Shown piece after piece: positions 11,751 to 23,589 of a stretch of 64,000 nucleotides of DNA. This DNA comes from Plectrocnemia conspersa (Eukaryota; Arthropoda; Insecta; Trichoptera; Polycentropodidae). The notes under the pieces are model-generated. The model had not been told where the DNA came from, ran no database searches, and saw only the letters and a list, made by a program, of their open reading frames with translations. The translations under genes were made by a program, and so were the position numbers. The first letter of the stretch is position 1; each line of letters starts with the position of its first letter. Location: the NCBI GenBank assembly GCA_009617715.1, contig VTFK01000276.1, positions 248,001-312,000 of the forward strand, read 5' to 3'.

Positions 11751-13698
11751 ATTTGCAAGGTTAATTTTTTAGAAAATTTCAATTTTTGCAATATATATAT
11801 ATATATTATATATAAAAATTAAGTACAAGTTACTGTTTTATAAACATTTTCTAGTTGACAATTAAATAAGAAGAATAGTAATAAAAATATAAGATTAATA
11901 TAGAAAAAAATAGATAAGCTTTCAGTTAAATTTTTTTAGAATTTCTATTGTATAAATAAATTATGGTCAACCAAAATTTAATCTAAATTTAATTAAATAT
12001 TATTTTTTTTTAATATAAATTTTATCAAAAAATATTTTCTTGGGAATAAAATTATTTTCCAAATTGTAATGAGCATTTTACATTTAGTTAATTTATACGT
12101 TTCTTTATATAGAAAATGAAAAAATATTCGATCGCTTGTCGAATTGTCACAATTATTCAATCGTTAAAATTATATACAGCACATTAACTGTTTATATTAT
12201 AAATTGTTTATTTTTTTAAGCGATAAATATATTATATACTATATTCAGAGCTTTTATTATTCTTTATTGGTTTCATATTCCTCTATAAAACTTCAACCCT
12301 CGCTTTATATTAAAGCATCCTCTTGCAGCATCACTGCACTTAGATCAAAGCATATTTCTAAGAAACTACCCCATTCTATTCAAGTTACAGGGATGCGAAA
12401 CACTTCCCTTAACCCTTTAAACAGACGCTAAAAACGCATATCCGTTTCCGACGGAGATGAAAAAGTTACACATCCGGCAAACAAACTTTACTTTAAATTG
12501 ATAATAATTTTTAATTTAATATTATTATACAAGTAAATCTTTTTTATTTTATTTTGGGTTCAACGACAGATTCTATTCGCCGGTTCTTAGAATATCGTGA
12601 ATAAATCTAACACTGCTCAAGTTATTCATTGAGCGTTTTTGTGTTACGCGTTTGGAATAATGCTATTGTTTTATACACAAAAGTGACCCAATCGAAACAT
12701 AAACATGTTCCGAGAATATAAAAGATGCGCATCTACGAATTATAATGGCAGGTAAATGGTTTAAAATATTTTTTTATCTCAATATCCAAAAAAATTACTT
12801 GTACTCAATAAAATCAAATTACCATAGTAAGTTTAATGTGTGATATTCTAGTATCGTTCGTTTCGGTCGTTAGTTAGTTAAAAAAAAACGGTGTCAAAGC
12901 AAATACCTGATATGTGTACAGAGGTAAAACTGGAATTATGCCCGTTATCTGCAATTGTGTATTATTAGTTAGCTCAAGATATAGTAATAATATTTATTTT
13001 CATATCAACTAAAGAACACAAGTCATTATTGTCTGAAAGACTGACATATTATATTAAATAATTTAATATGAACATAAAAAAATATATTTTTATATTAATG
13101 TGTAATTTAAAATATTACGCAAAAACAACTCGTTTTTAATTATTTTGCTCCTTATGCTTCAATCTAAGAAGCTACCACCGTGACACTTTCCACAATATCG
13201 TGTCGTTTATTATTTAGAGTTAATAGATCGTCACGGATCGTACTATTACCACGCTCGAATAACTTATATCATATACTACACACATGTATGTACAGATGGC
13301 CCAAATCTCAAACTCAAACAAAATAAAATCATTAAGGTTTCCTTGCTTTTATTTATATCAAAACAATACAAGCTTTTTAAAGTTGCTAAAAATTGCTCAT
13401 TTAGAGATTATTTTCACCGGCGTATCAATTCTGTTTGTTTATTACCCACATAAATACTGCAACGTATTTAATTTAATATTTATTACCCCGTTATGGTCTA
13501 CTAAAGAATAATGCGTCAATGGCAAATAAATCGCTTTCCCCACAGTACTCACCCCTATCAATTTATAATTGTAAAATTCATGCATTGGAAAATGTGTAAA
13601 TGTTGTATTAGACGTGGTAAGGTCGGTGGAGCAGCCTCTGTGCCATTTTGATCTGACCAGTTTAACGTAAGGATCGTGACAGTTGTCAATAATACCCG
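11751..13698. other. AT-rich non-coding stretch
   Basis: No supported gene. A TTAACCCTTT at 12409 resembles a piggyBac-type left end, but no partner end was found. Patches at 13.15-13.25 and 13.6-13.7 kb are more balanced but unreadable. Confidence 0.5.
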
Positions 13699-13829
13699 GT
13701 TTATTGAATTATAATTGTTATTTAATGTGTTATGAATAATTGGCGGATGAGGCTCCACCAGCCATCGCACTCCCGCCACGGTCCGCCAAAGAATAAGATT
13801 CGCCGCGCCGCTATCACGTCAGTGTTGCC
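13699..13829. repeat. CpG-rich dispersed repeat, copy 1
   Basis: This segment matches 14757-14880 through its length with many substitutions and small indels. Shared landmarks are TTATTGA...TTAT, AATAAT(T/C)GG(C/T)GGA, GAGGC(T/C)CC(A/G)CC, CC(G/A)(C/T)CAAAGAA and CACGTC/CGCGTC-GTGTT. It is CpG-rich in an AT-rich neighbourhood. Two copies in the same orientation about 1 kb apart suggest a transposable element or an old duplication. The class is unknown. Confidence 0.6.
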
Positions 13830-14756
13830 AAATAAATCGCATGATTCTTGCCTCTTCTTAATCATCAAAAAGAGGCCTATTATAGGTTTCACTTCTAGTT
13901 CGGAAGATTTTTTTTCAAATAGCTCATTAATAAATAATCTTTTATACTTAATATATGAATATTAAAATACCCACTAAATATGGTTTATAACTATGAATGC
14001 GTATATTAGGATATATTATTATTGTAAAACAATAGCTTAATAATAATTTCTATTTATCGTTTCCTCGAACTGGTGATTTAAGCGGAGCATTGTTTATTAT
14101 ATTTTATTATTTACTCGCAACTTAGAGATATTATTTACAGAAGTGGTTGAAAATAGAACTTAATCCGTGGTTGCTTTTACAGTATACTATTAAAACGCAG
14201 AATGGATGTATTGCCTATAAATATGATTTACAATTAAAAAATATTACTACGATTACTATTTAAATTAGTTTTTAATATAAAACAGTTTTTAAGTATCAGA
14301 CAAAATTAACTGTTTTAAAAGTCTAGAATTTTATTTTATCTTTACAATAGATATATGTAATAAAAATCATCAGATTAATAGCAATAACTTCTAGTTAAAA
14401 AATAATACTTAGTGTATGTAATACGCATACAATTTTTAAGGCTTGAAAACTCTGGGCGTGAATAAGTTGATAAGTTATTGCTTTTGTGATTTTTATAATT
14501 AATTACAAATTTTATCAAAGTGTGATCATCTCCAAAATAAAATTAGCTAAAAAATCGAAACATTTATTTGCTCAAAGCACGTATCAGCCTAGCGTAAATT
14601 TAAAAAAAATCATGCATCACTTCGGATATAATATAAAACATATTAAATGTATTTTCAGTATATTTAAAATGATTTTTTAAAGAATATTTAGAAATGAATT
14701 ATTCTGTTACTTAAAATCTGAATTGCGTGAAACAGATTGGGCCACTGCAGTAGTAT
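13830..14756. other. AT-rich stretch with one isolated repeat motif
   Basis: No gene. At 14454-14475 there is a single GGGCGTGAATAAGTTGA, the opening of the tandem unit that forms the array at 36.6-37.1 kb. Confidence 0.5.
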
Positions 14757-14880
14757 TTTATTGACGTTATAGTAATAATTACATGCAAATAATCGGTGGA
14801 CGAGGCCCCGCCGGCCGTCGCGCTCCGTCTTGATCCATCAAAGAACGAATGTTGCCGCCCATGTCGCGTCGGTGTTATTA
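14757..14880. repeat. CpG-rich dispersed repeat, copy 2
   Basis: Partner of the segment at 13699-13829. It is richer in G+C than copy 1 (AGGCCCCGCCGGCCGTCGCG core), as expected if copy 1 has decayed more at CpG sites. It is covered by a spurious 100-codon minus-strand frame. Confidence 0.6.
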
Positions 14881-17329
14881 TAATGCTATATCTGTTATCA
14901 CATTTTATTTTGTTTAGTAGTCCTAAAAATAAGTAATTTATTAATGATATGATTAATAAAAGATAAAGAAAGCGTGTGTAAAATATCTCTAATAAATCAT
15001 TATTAGGTTTCAATTACTATTAGGGTTGCGTAGTGAAAATCTGAAAAAAGGGCGAATCAACAGTTTTAGCACAAAATTGTAACATTCGTAATATGTTCGT
15101 ATTTAACAAACAAAACGACTCTCTTGGTGAAACTGTTACCGGAACCTGAGTCGAGATGGTTAAAAAGTAAAAAAAGTTGTATTCTTAAACGAGTTTTTAA
15201 CCTTAGATTTCTTTGCGAACTCGTGACGATAGCGTATTTATTTTATAAAAGATAAATGCGGTATTTTTAATAAATTAATTTAAGTATATACATATATAAG
15301 TAAAAGGTATAGGTTCGATTAATGTATATTTTTACTTTTTGCCAACAGTATTTATTAAGTACTAGAAAAAATCTTCACAAATTATAGAAAAGCATCAAAA
15401 AATTTTTTTTTTTTTATTTATGTATAAAATACAAAACAAAATTCAGTCTAAGAATTTGCACAGATTTCTACCCTTAATATTTATATCAAAATAACCCGAG
15501 ACAAGTCTGTCAGCATTTATACTAAAATCTATTGATATTATTGCGTCATATTGAGGAGAATAATATTTTTATAAATATTTTCAAGGAAAATGTATCCCTT
15601 ACGATAAAATTACATAAAACTATGCATATTTTATTATAAAACTAAACTACTTAACTTTGTTTTAAAACATGTATTAAATTTCTTCCAACAGATCCTTTAC
15701 ACTATATACTTATAACTATTAATTTATATTTATTTTTTAAATCGGTCAAAATTAAATAAGGTTATTAGTGACTAACTCCAATCCAAATAAATCCTAATAA
15801 TCAGTTACCAATTTATATTCTAATAATTGTACAATTCTTAAAAACATAGCTATGTGATATTTATTTTATTATTTTTTTGTATATCACAACAATTTTACAA
15901 CAACGTTGTATTTTTTTAAATGTACCCCTGTAATTTCTACAACCTAATTAAGGCTGTTTTTATTTTGCGAAATTACTCTGCTTTTCTTTACATTATTTAT
16001 AATAGCCATGGCTATAAAAACTAGCAAAAATAAAATAATAATAAATCACATTTTAATTGCAGAAATTAATCATATTTCCGACGAAATATTGTGCAGCTGT
16101 GGACTTTCTCAATGACTAGTATTAACTTTTTTATCTTTTTAAAATCAATATGATTATATTGTGACTATATAATATTATTTTGGTCGAATTGTTTAAGGCG
16201 TTAAACACTGAATGCTTTATTATTTTTAAAATAAAAATTAATAGTTTTCTTACTCTTTATTGCTTTTTTTGCACCTTTTGTACCATTTTGTACCGAATCT
16301 GTATTTATTGTATAAACCATTATTATGTACTTTACAATATATTTTAATATTTTATCGTTTACTTTATATTCAACATTTGAATAGTTGTAAATATAATATA
16401 TTTTTAAAATTTAGTTGTGATGCTTTTTGTTTATTCCGTCTATTGTCATTCACAGTCTGCACCGGTCAGCATAAAAAAATTGCCTGGGCGAATTGTAACA
16501 CTTCACAAGTGTATTTAAATATTCGAATATCTTATCGTGTACTATTCAATATTTTAATTGTTTTATGTTTCGACTCAAATATAATCGACATTTAAATTAA
16601 TTATAATTTTTAAAGTACGACAGAATTAAACGATTGTTATTTATATAATGACATATTTATGAATAATTTCATTTTATGCATGTAGAAATCCTATAGTGCT
16701 TTAAAGTATAAATTTAATTTTTTGATTATTAACTGCGTTATTAAATTTAATATTTTATAATTGCACAATAATATTTTTTTAGTTTATATTGTACTAGAAA
16801 AAATCACATTTTTATAATATAATTTTTTTAATAGTATGTATCGAGTATATATATTAGTTATAAATTTATTAATTTAATCATTTTTACGCTTTTATTATTA
16901 TTTAATTCACAGCGTTTATTTTGCAATACGTAGGTCGAAGCAACTTCCGCATTACTCAAAAAGGGTTACGGTCAGTCGAACCATATAAGGGAAGCTGCAA
17001 GTCTGTTACATAAAACTGGTTTAAAAACTAATGAAAAACAAGAAGAATTGTCGCCGATAACAACTAATTCACCAATGCGACAGACATAACAGCAAGAAAA
17101 TAATGTCCAAAGTATTTTACAAAATTCTTACATTCAAGAATTTCTTTATTGGAATGTTTTATGAATTCTTTATTAGTTTTTAACGATACTTATGGAAAAC
17201 TAATATATTATTAGGTGGTCCATGCAATATTTTAAATTAATAACGCAATTGTTTGGTATGAGTTTGTTAACTAGGACTACTAAATTTATTATTTTGTTGT
17301 CATATTCTTTACTAATAACCCATGATAAA
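14881..17329. other. AT-rich stretch with a dispersed motif pair
   Basis: No gene supported; the 111-codon frame at 16260-16595 is Leu/Tyr/Phe-rich low-complexity translation. At 16440-16475 and 16511-16552 two blocks occur that recur in swapped order near 28.5-28.63 kb. A patch near 16.93-17.10 kb is more balanced but closed by stops. Confidence 0.45.
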
Positions 17330-17425
17330 CCTTGTCGATTGCCTTCTCAAAATCCGCATCCGTATTCCCGCATCGAAGGATTTTGCCACCGTTTCGGTGA
17401 AAGACAAGAGGTTAGAACAATAGTC
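17330..17425 (-). mobile_element. non-LTR retrotransposon reverse-transcriptase scrap
   Basis: Read on the minus strand, a short piece aligns with the 63.4-63.5 kb copy: LLSF-TETVAKSFDAGI followed, after a small frame change, by ADFEKAIDKVYHGLL (LDAGIQVDVVYTDFEKAFDKVCHTLL in the longer copy). This is the conserved block around the first catalytic Asp of reverse transcriptase. Fewer than 100 bases are recognisable, so only the family level is safe. Confidence 0.65.
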
Positions 17426-18427
17426 TCCACATACATAAATATGTTACTATGTTAACAAATTAAAATATATATCAAAGATCTTACTAAGTATTATTCATCG
17501 GATATGTAATTGAAGTAAATAGTATACGGTCATCCGCGCCCAGGGGGTTTCCTGTCAGTTGTGATTTCTGTGCTGATTTTCTCATCTGTGTCTTAATAAC
17601 CGGTTGCTTTAACTGGAAAACCGACAAAATTCCAAATGCGAGATAAATATAAATATATAAATAACGTTCAGTGAAACTGTTTGCGACAGGAAAGAGTTCT
17701 AGTTCTAGTTTATTTATTTTATTATACGTCTCAACATATTGATTTGTCGTGATTGAGTTGGCTATAAAATACATTCTAAACTTATACATCTTTATGTACT
17801 CTTTAACATTATTTCTAAAAGCTTAATTAACTGTAGATGTATCTATTTTGACCCTATAGTTCACAATGAATTATTATAACCAAGTCATTTGATCAATGTG
17901 TTTATTTAAAACAATCCTATAAAAATGGTTTTATATATTGGATTTTTCACTTTTACATTGTCACTTTTGGCCAAAAGTCGTGATGCCACAACCACCTTAT
18001 ACATCAGATATGATCTTCTGTTTCCGCTTATTTATAATATATTGAAAAAGCAACGTTTTATGAGATAATATAGGCAATATTACTGACTATTTCACAAATA
18101 TTTTGCGGATTGCTGGAAACGCTGCATAAGTGTATTATTAGGACTACTTTAATAGTGACAACGTCTATATTAAAACAGATATTTTTTTAATATACAATCG
18201 GGGAATCCAAATGCATTTTCTTTCGGACTTATACACGCGCGTTTGCATACAATGTGTAAAATGGCGTCTTACACGGTTGAGTGCGGCCGATTTGATAACA
18301 TTATACAATGCTCGAGCGGCAGCGATCGCCAACAATGCGACGCTTGAGCGACAGATTGAAATAAAACGCATTCCTCTAAGACTTACTTCAGCAAGACAGA
18401 GGAATATGTTATTTAAAAAATGATTGA
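17426..18427. other. stretch with unrecognised short frames
   Basis: Two patches of balanced composition occur. On the minus strand near 17.5-17.65 kb a frame ends KSAQKSQLTGNPLGADDR.... On the plus strand at 18211-18423 a 70-codon frame contains LSAADLITLYNARAAAIANN. Neither matches a family I know and neither has convincing gene signals. Confidence 0.35.
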
Positions 18428-18431
18428 TTAA

Positions 18432-18620
18432 CCCTTTTGTTGCCGAAATCCGCAATATCGAGTTTTTGCTACATTGCTGAGAAATGCCGAAATCATTAAA
18501 TAAAAATCAGCTCTTTTTATGTGTTGTAGTTTGATTTGTTTCAGAAACAAATATTTTTTATTTTATTGTATTTAGATCGATATTAATATAGTAATCCCAA
18601 ATTGCTCGGCTACTAAAGGG
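18432..18620. mobile_element. piggyBac-like MITE with TTAA duplications
   Basis: A 189-bp segment is bounded by TTAA on both sides (18428-18431 and 18621-18624). Its terminal inverted repeats are CCCTTTTGTTGCCGA on the left and, reverse-complemented, CCCTTTAGTAGCCGA on the right, 13 of 15 matching. TTAA targets with CCC-starting termini are the hallmark of the piggyBac superfamily. There is no frame inside, so it is non-autonomous. The mismatched termini indicate some age. Confidence 0.78.
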
Positions 18621-18624
18621 TTAA

Positions 18625-19744
18625 TATCATTAATAAAAATTATATAATCCATATGGAATTCAAACAGCTTTTTAAAAATAAATTATTAATTTATTTTTAA
18701 TACGCTTATAATATATACATACCGACTATGTGACGATGGCAGGAGTATCACTGCCGAAATATAGAATCGTAAATTCTCATCGCGATGAATCCCAGAATTT
18801 TATTAATATATCTACATACATATACGTATGTTTATACAAATGATATCATATTACTATATATGTATGCACATATGTACTGTGAAAATATACTTGTCTATAC
18901 ACGTATCTCTTTCAAAATGAATGCATTTAGAAACGTATCTTTGAGTCTGTATATAATTTTCATGATAAATTTCCCTAGCGTAAAAATATATTTTCATTTT
19001 CCGTAAAGGTAGGTTTAAAACAATCGAGTTATACAAGTTCTCTGAAAACGTTTCTTCTTTCAACGTTAGTTAGTTATTATCATTATTAAACTTAAGAAAT
19101 TTACTTTCTTTTAAAGTACGCCTTAGAATATTATCAATAGCTTTGTCAGGATCCCTATTGTGTATACGTAGAGTTTTGCCAGTGCAGATAAAATCTATTA
19201 TTCAACCTTAATGTTTACATGTACTATTATCCTTGTCAGGATCTTTTTCTCGAAATTGTCGAAACCATCATTTGTTTTATGAAAAGCTGTTTTACTGTTT
19301 TTTGTGGAGCTCATGGTATCTTATTTATTTAATTCTCTTCAATACTTGTATTATATGAATAAACATCTCCATCAGCATTCTAGTATCTTGGTAATTTAAA
19401 AATATGAGAGACGAGAATCTTCTTTCACGACGCGCATCGGTAAAGAGCGGGAGACAAGGACGAAACTTTTTTTGTTATGTGATTTTTTAAGTGACACTAA
19501 CATGGTCACAGATACACGTTCCAAAAATATAATAAAATTTACGAGGTTTACCCATCTCTCAATATTAATTTATTTAAACGCTGTCGTTAGTTCTAGATAC
19601 AATAAATATACTATTCGTGTGTGTTTCTTAATATACTGCAACTGAACACCAAGTTTATCCCAAAAAACAAATTATGGTGACAGTATGGTGATGCATTGGA
19701 GAAATTATTCATAGATCGTTTCTTAAAATTATGCATTTTTTTAA
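18625..19744. other. AT-rich stretch with a small direct repeat
   Basis: No gene. TTGTCAGGATC occurs twice, 90 bases apart (19143 and 19233), without further similarity between the flanks. The 18785-19063 frames on both strands are AT-rich low-complexity translation. Confidence 0.45.
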
Positions 19745-20965
19745 AATTTATTTATTTATTTATTTACAATCTGTCAATTAGTATTTTATTGATTATGATA
19801 TTGGCATGCAAAGAAAACATCCCAATGGATGCCTCTCCATATTTATTATTATAAAATCTGATTTATTTTTTTGTTTTTACTTATATATCTGTCAGGTATG
19901 TCAGATAGTCTAAATCGCTTAAGTCGTCTGGTGACGTCATATCTACAGTCAAGTAATTCGTTTGCCATTTTGTTTGGGTGAAGTTTTAGTATGTCTCTGT
20001 CTTGTGTTTGTTCATTATTTCATCTTTTATGAATTCTATGTTAATGTAGTTATGTTTTACGTCAGTGGCGTAGCTAGGATATGTGCTGCCCAGGGCGATC
20101 CTTAAGATTGCCGCCCCCCCCCCCTCATACATTTTTTGCAGTCATAAAAATCACCATTTCTTAAAATAATAAATTAGCTCTTTTTATTCGTGGATTTATA
20201 TATGTTTTAGTGCATTCAGGGTTAAGAATCACACTAGACGATCCCATCGCGAATATGCCACCCCCAAGCAAGTGCCGCCCGGGGCGGTCCGCCCCCTCCG
20301 CTCCCCCATAACTACGCCACTGTTTTACGTCATTAGGAACATACCTTGTTTTTGAATCTCTGGAAGCAAACTACACCAAAGTTCCCGTATGTCCATACTG
20401 GTTTTTATAATTAACTTGTACATTAGTAACTTGTTTTCCAGTGTCATCTGACATCATCCTGCATTTTTAGAAATTTAATTCCATGTTGCTTCCTTTTAGT
20501 AAAGATATGTATCCACAATGTGAGCCTTCAGTCCAGACATACTCCCAAGTATTTGACCTCTTCTTTTTGTTGTAATATTTGACCAGTTAGCGAAACATTT
20601 GGGCAGGTCCTTTTAAACAATGTGTTGATTTTTTTTCCTTTCTTTTTGTTTACTTCCTTTCTCCAAGTTTTCATCCATTGCTCGATTCCGTGAGGGTTTC
20701 TCTGGAGGTTTTCTGATGCTTTCAATGGGTCACGATGAGCGGCGATCACTGCATATGTCACTATAGTTGCTGAAAATATATTTGTGAGATCAGCTGTATA
20801 AATTAAGTAGAGTACCGGTCCCAATGCACTTCCCTGTGGAACTCCGGATTTGATTTCTCTCATCTCCGTGCACTCCGCGTTGACGTTGAATTTTGTACGG
20901 CAGGTTTACTTTTATCTTATAGCAGTCCATCGTGCCAAACTTTGTCAAAATTCAATGTACTCAAC
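19745..20965 (-). mobile_element. jockey-like non-LTR retrotransposon, dead, interrupted by a MITE
   Basis: Minus-strand remains of the 3' half of a jockey-clade element. Reading downward, conserved pieces are FDKVWHDGLL (about 20937-20965), SGVPQGSALGPVLYLIYTADL (near 20.80-20.85 kb), KTWRKEVNKKKGKKIN, VKYLGVCLD (near 20.53 kb), PVWTYGN, then YVPNDVKHNYINIEF and finally LKLHPNKMANELLDC...RRLKRFRLSD. The catalytic YADD region has decayed to YAVIAAH, and there are frameshifts, so it is inactive. The 3' end is an A+T tail of TAAA repeats (about 19746-19766), as in many jockey-type elements. A 260-bp hAT-like MITE splits the element just after the WTYG block; the frame resumes on the other side. 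Upstream sequence is replaced by the palindromic repeat family. Confidence 0.88.
20063..20322. mobile_element. hAT-like MITE inserted in the jockey-like element
   Basis: A 260-bp element with termini CAGTGGCGTAGCTA (left) and CAGTGGCGTAGTTA (right, reverse-complemented), flanked by a perfect 8-bp duplication TTTTACGT (20055-20062 and 20323-20330). The end regions are G+C-rich, including a run of C about 12 long and CCGCCCGGGGCGG. There is no frame. Removing it and one target copy restores a continuous jockey reading through YVPNDVKHN, so the host insertion came first. Confidence 0.9.
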
Positions 20966-22260
20966 CCTTCTAGCAACTGTTCACACCAAAAAACTGATAC
21001 TGACACATTTTTTCGACTGCAACAATCCAGCTCATTTCTCAGTGAAATAAGTACAGACTCCCATATTGAAATTTCTAAAAGTATCGTCTTACAGCTCTTT
21101 TTTTTGAACCAGGTGAAGCCAAAACCGCATCTAAAATCATTTTCCTTTCTATTTAATTGTCTATTGATGTTACTCACAATGTTCTCAACTCTAGCAACTG
21201 TACTGCAACTGACACATTTTTTCGACTGCAACAATCCAACTCATTTCTCAGTGGAAAATAAGTACAGACTAACATATTGTTCCACAGTTTGTCTGCATTT
21301 CGATATTACACTATGTTTTAAAAATATGATAGCTATCCTTACCGATATTATTATGGACTTCTAATATAAGAAGGCGGTCAAAGTATTTTCAAACCGAATT
21401 TTGGTCAATAGGAGAGCGCAAAAACAATTATCACTTCTCAGAAGGCAAAAATTCACGTCAAAAGCAATAAAATCGTGTCGGCGCCGTAACAGTGGGAACG
21501 CGACGGCGACGGCACGATTTTATTGCTTTTGGCGTGGATTTTTGACTTCTGAGAAGTGATAATTGTTTTTTGCGCTCTTCTATTGGTCAAAATTCGGTTT
21601 AGATGTGCTTCATTCGATTTTCACTTATTAATATTGTTTTAAAAAATTTAATATCAACACTAAAGAACCAAGCGTTTCTACTGCGAATTGCTTTTGACGT
21701 GAATTATTATTTATTATTTATTTTATTAACGTATTTAGTTAATAAAACTAATTGTTTATGCACTAAATAAATAAAACAGAATATAAAAAAAATTACTTTA
21801 ATATTATAATTTATTTTTTAATGCATGAAGGTATTCTCACTGCGACTGTGACGGCACGATTTATTGCTTTTGACGTGGATTTTTGCCTTCTGAGAAGTGA
21901 TAATTGTTTTTTGAGGTCTCCTATTGGGCGAAATTTGGTTTAGATGTATGTGCTTTATTCGATTCTCAGTCGTAATATTGTTATAAAAAGCCTTTATATA
22001 AACGTTTGATAATCGAGCGTTTTCACTGCGATGATATGATTTAATTGCTTTTGACCTGGACTGGAAATTCAGTATATGGCAACACTGAGCAGCAAAAATT
22101 ATCAGATAAATATGTCGCAATGGTAGCTAATTTATTTGTTGCATAAAAAGGGTCAACTCGTAACTATTACTATTTATTCAAGAATTTATATTACGATGTT
22201 AAAAAATATATAAAATGCCATTTTTGTTATGAGGTCCGGAATCATTGCTTTTCCAGGGCT
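20966..22260 (+). repeat. palindromic repeat family, copy A
   Basis: About 1.2 kb that matches 58.79-59.76 kb in the same order and orientation, and whose last 250 bases match the reverse of 40.35-40.60 kb. It contains a duplicated segment TGACACATTTTTTCGACTGC (near 21.00 and 21.21 kb), then a 210-bp palindrome, then a second diverged copy of one palindrome arm and its downstream sequence (from about 21.85 kb), and ends GGAATCATTG. The 105- and 140-codon frames here are not supported as genes because the same sequence recurs as a repeat. Class unknown; no protein-coding capacity seen. Confidence 0.8.
21391..21600. repeat. large near-perfect palindrome
   Basis: Two arms of about 95 bases begin AAACCGAATTTTGG on the left and read AAACCGAATTTTGACC on the reverse of the right. 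Both include CAATTATCACTTCTCAGAAG and AAAGCAATAAAATCGTG and meet at a G+C-rich centre (GTCGGCGCCG...CGACGGCGACGG). The arms differ at only a few positions. RNA or single-stranded DNA from here would form a long hairpin. Confidence 0.88.
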
Positions 22261-23125
22261 CTCGGCGGCTTGTTCACGATCTCTAAAAATTAAGACTTTT
22301 ATAAACAATGAATATTGTTGTAAATAACATTATCTCATTAAAAAAAATCGATCTAATCGTAGTACTGTATTAATTTTATTTTTAAATAGTTGCTTTGAAC
22401 TAAAAATTCACAGCACAGAATATGCTGTGCAAATTTCGATTATAGTCGGACACAAACGAACGAGAATTTTATGGCACTTGGTGCGTCTTTTATTTCCATT
22501 GCTCACACGTTCGAACGTATCTACCAGCATGGTATAAACTTCTTATTACCGCAGCCGTGTGCGGTAAACCGAGGTCCTGCGATTTTTTCAAACTCAAATT
22601 CGCAATCACCACATAAGAAACTTGAGTCAATTATCTACAAAGGACATTGGCATTGGGCTCTTTTTCATTGTCGTCTTTCGTCCGTATTTTTTTTCTCTTT
22701 CTACACACAAACGTCTCAACTACGCCATAATATAAAAACGGACGTATCTCGAGTCCATTATGTTTAATTTGAAACAGATATTTTGTTGCGTTACGGTCAC
22801 CGACTCCCGGCTATGGCGCACATTCGAAATAACGGACAAAGAAGCCACCGATCGCTGTGAAACTTTTATAATAAAAAAAAACACAATACGTGCACATAAT
22901 ATATTCATATTGAGATTTTTATTTATTTATTTATTGTTTCTCCGTTGTGGTTTTAAATACGGCTGGGCCATATCTGCTCGAAAATCGAATGCGAACGTTT
23001 TATTTGACCGTAGCAATAAAATGATAATATGCTATATGAGAACAGATATAAATATTGATATCAAATATGTTTCATTAAAAACTAATATAGCAATTAATCC
23101 AAAACAAAAATATAATATAAATCGA
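22261..23125. other. unrecognised frames of mixed composition
   Basis: A 98-codon frame (22471-22767, plus; starts MALGASFISIAHTFER) lies in a balanced patch and has no family I recognise. A 158-codon plus frame running to 23236 looks longer but its end is antisense of a retrotransposon scrap, so it is not a real protein as it stands. Confidence that either is a gene is low. Confidence 0.3.
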
Positions 23126-23230
23126 ACCGGTGACAGCGTATTAAGAAGCTGGATAACTACTGCCATAGGCGATTTTACAAGTGCAGATATTTTCGCTGAA
23201 ACCAGCATGAAAAATTATCTTGAACGCATT
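23126..23230 (-). mobile_element. non-LTR retrotransposon scrap
   Basis: About 100 bases match the 62.37-62.47 kb part of the long retrotransposon copy in the same (minus) orientation: GCGTATTAAG-AGC-G-AT, then CATAGGCGA followed by CAAGTGC(A/G)GAT. In the element this encodes the C-terminal ALADSPIAVAIRLLNTL region. The neighbouring sequence shows no continuation. Confidence 0.7.
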
Positions 23231-23589
23231 GCTTAAAGTATGTTCTGAAACTCAAAGCTATAACTTTTTAAGAATAGAACAATTGTCTACAGCAACCTTC
23301 AGTTATTTATAGAAATGCTTTCTAATGTAAAACTTAATATAAGTCAGTTTGTTTTTACCCAGATATTAAAAAAATAAACGGTTATCAGCAGTCTATCTAA
23401 GCAATAAATTCAGAGCGGTATTTGAAGACGAGTAAGATATCGTTCAGACACTTTTGAACACAATCAAATAAAAAAATGAAGTTGTGTGAATATTATAAAT
23501 GGTCATGAATAATAGAAACAACAGTATTACCAAGTTGAAACACTGCCAAAAAACTTCCGAATAACCAAACTCTTTGGTGGCATAGTTTC

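Noticed and set aside
12409..12760. piggyBac-like element starting TTAACCCTTTAAACAGACG
   Set aside because: No convincing right terminus with TTAA; the best candidate (AAATGGTTTAA near 12757) matches poorly.
16260..16595. 111-codon plus-strand frame as a membrane protein
   Set aside because: Hydrophobic residues come from T-rich DNA; no gene signals, and the frame crosses dispersed repeat blocks.
20942..21364. 140-codon plus frame and 105-codon minus frame
   Set aside because: They lie in the dispersed repeat family whose other copy at 59 kb does not preserve the frames; part is antisense jockey sequence.
22760..23236. 158-codon plus-strand frame, the second longest in the window
   Set aside because: Its C-terminal part is the antisense of a LINE fragment (the same antisense peptide style appears at 62395-62646), and the middle is AT-rich.
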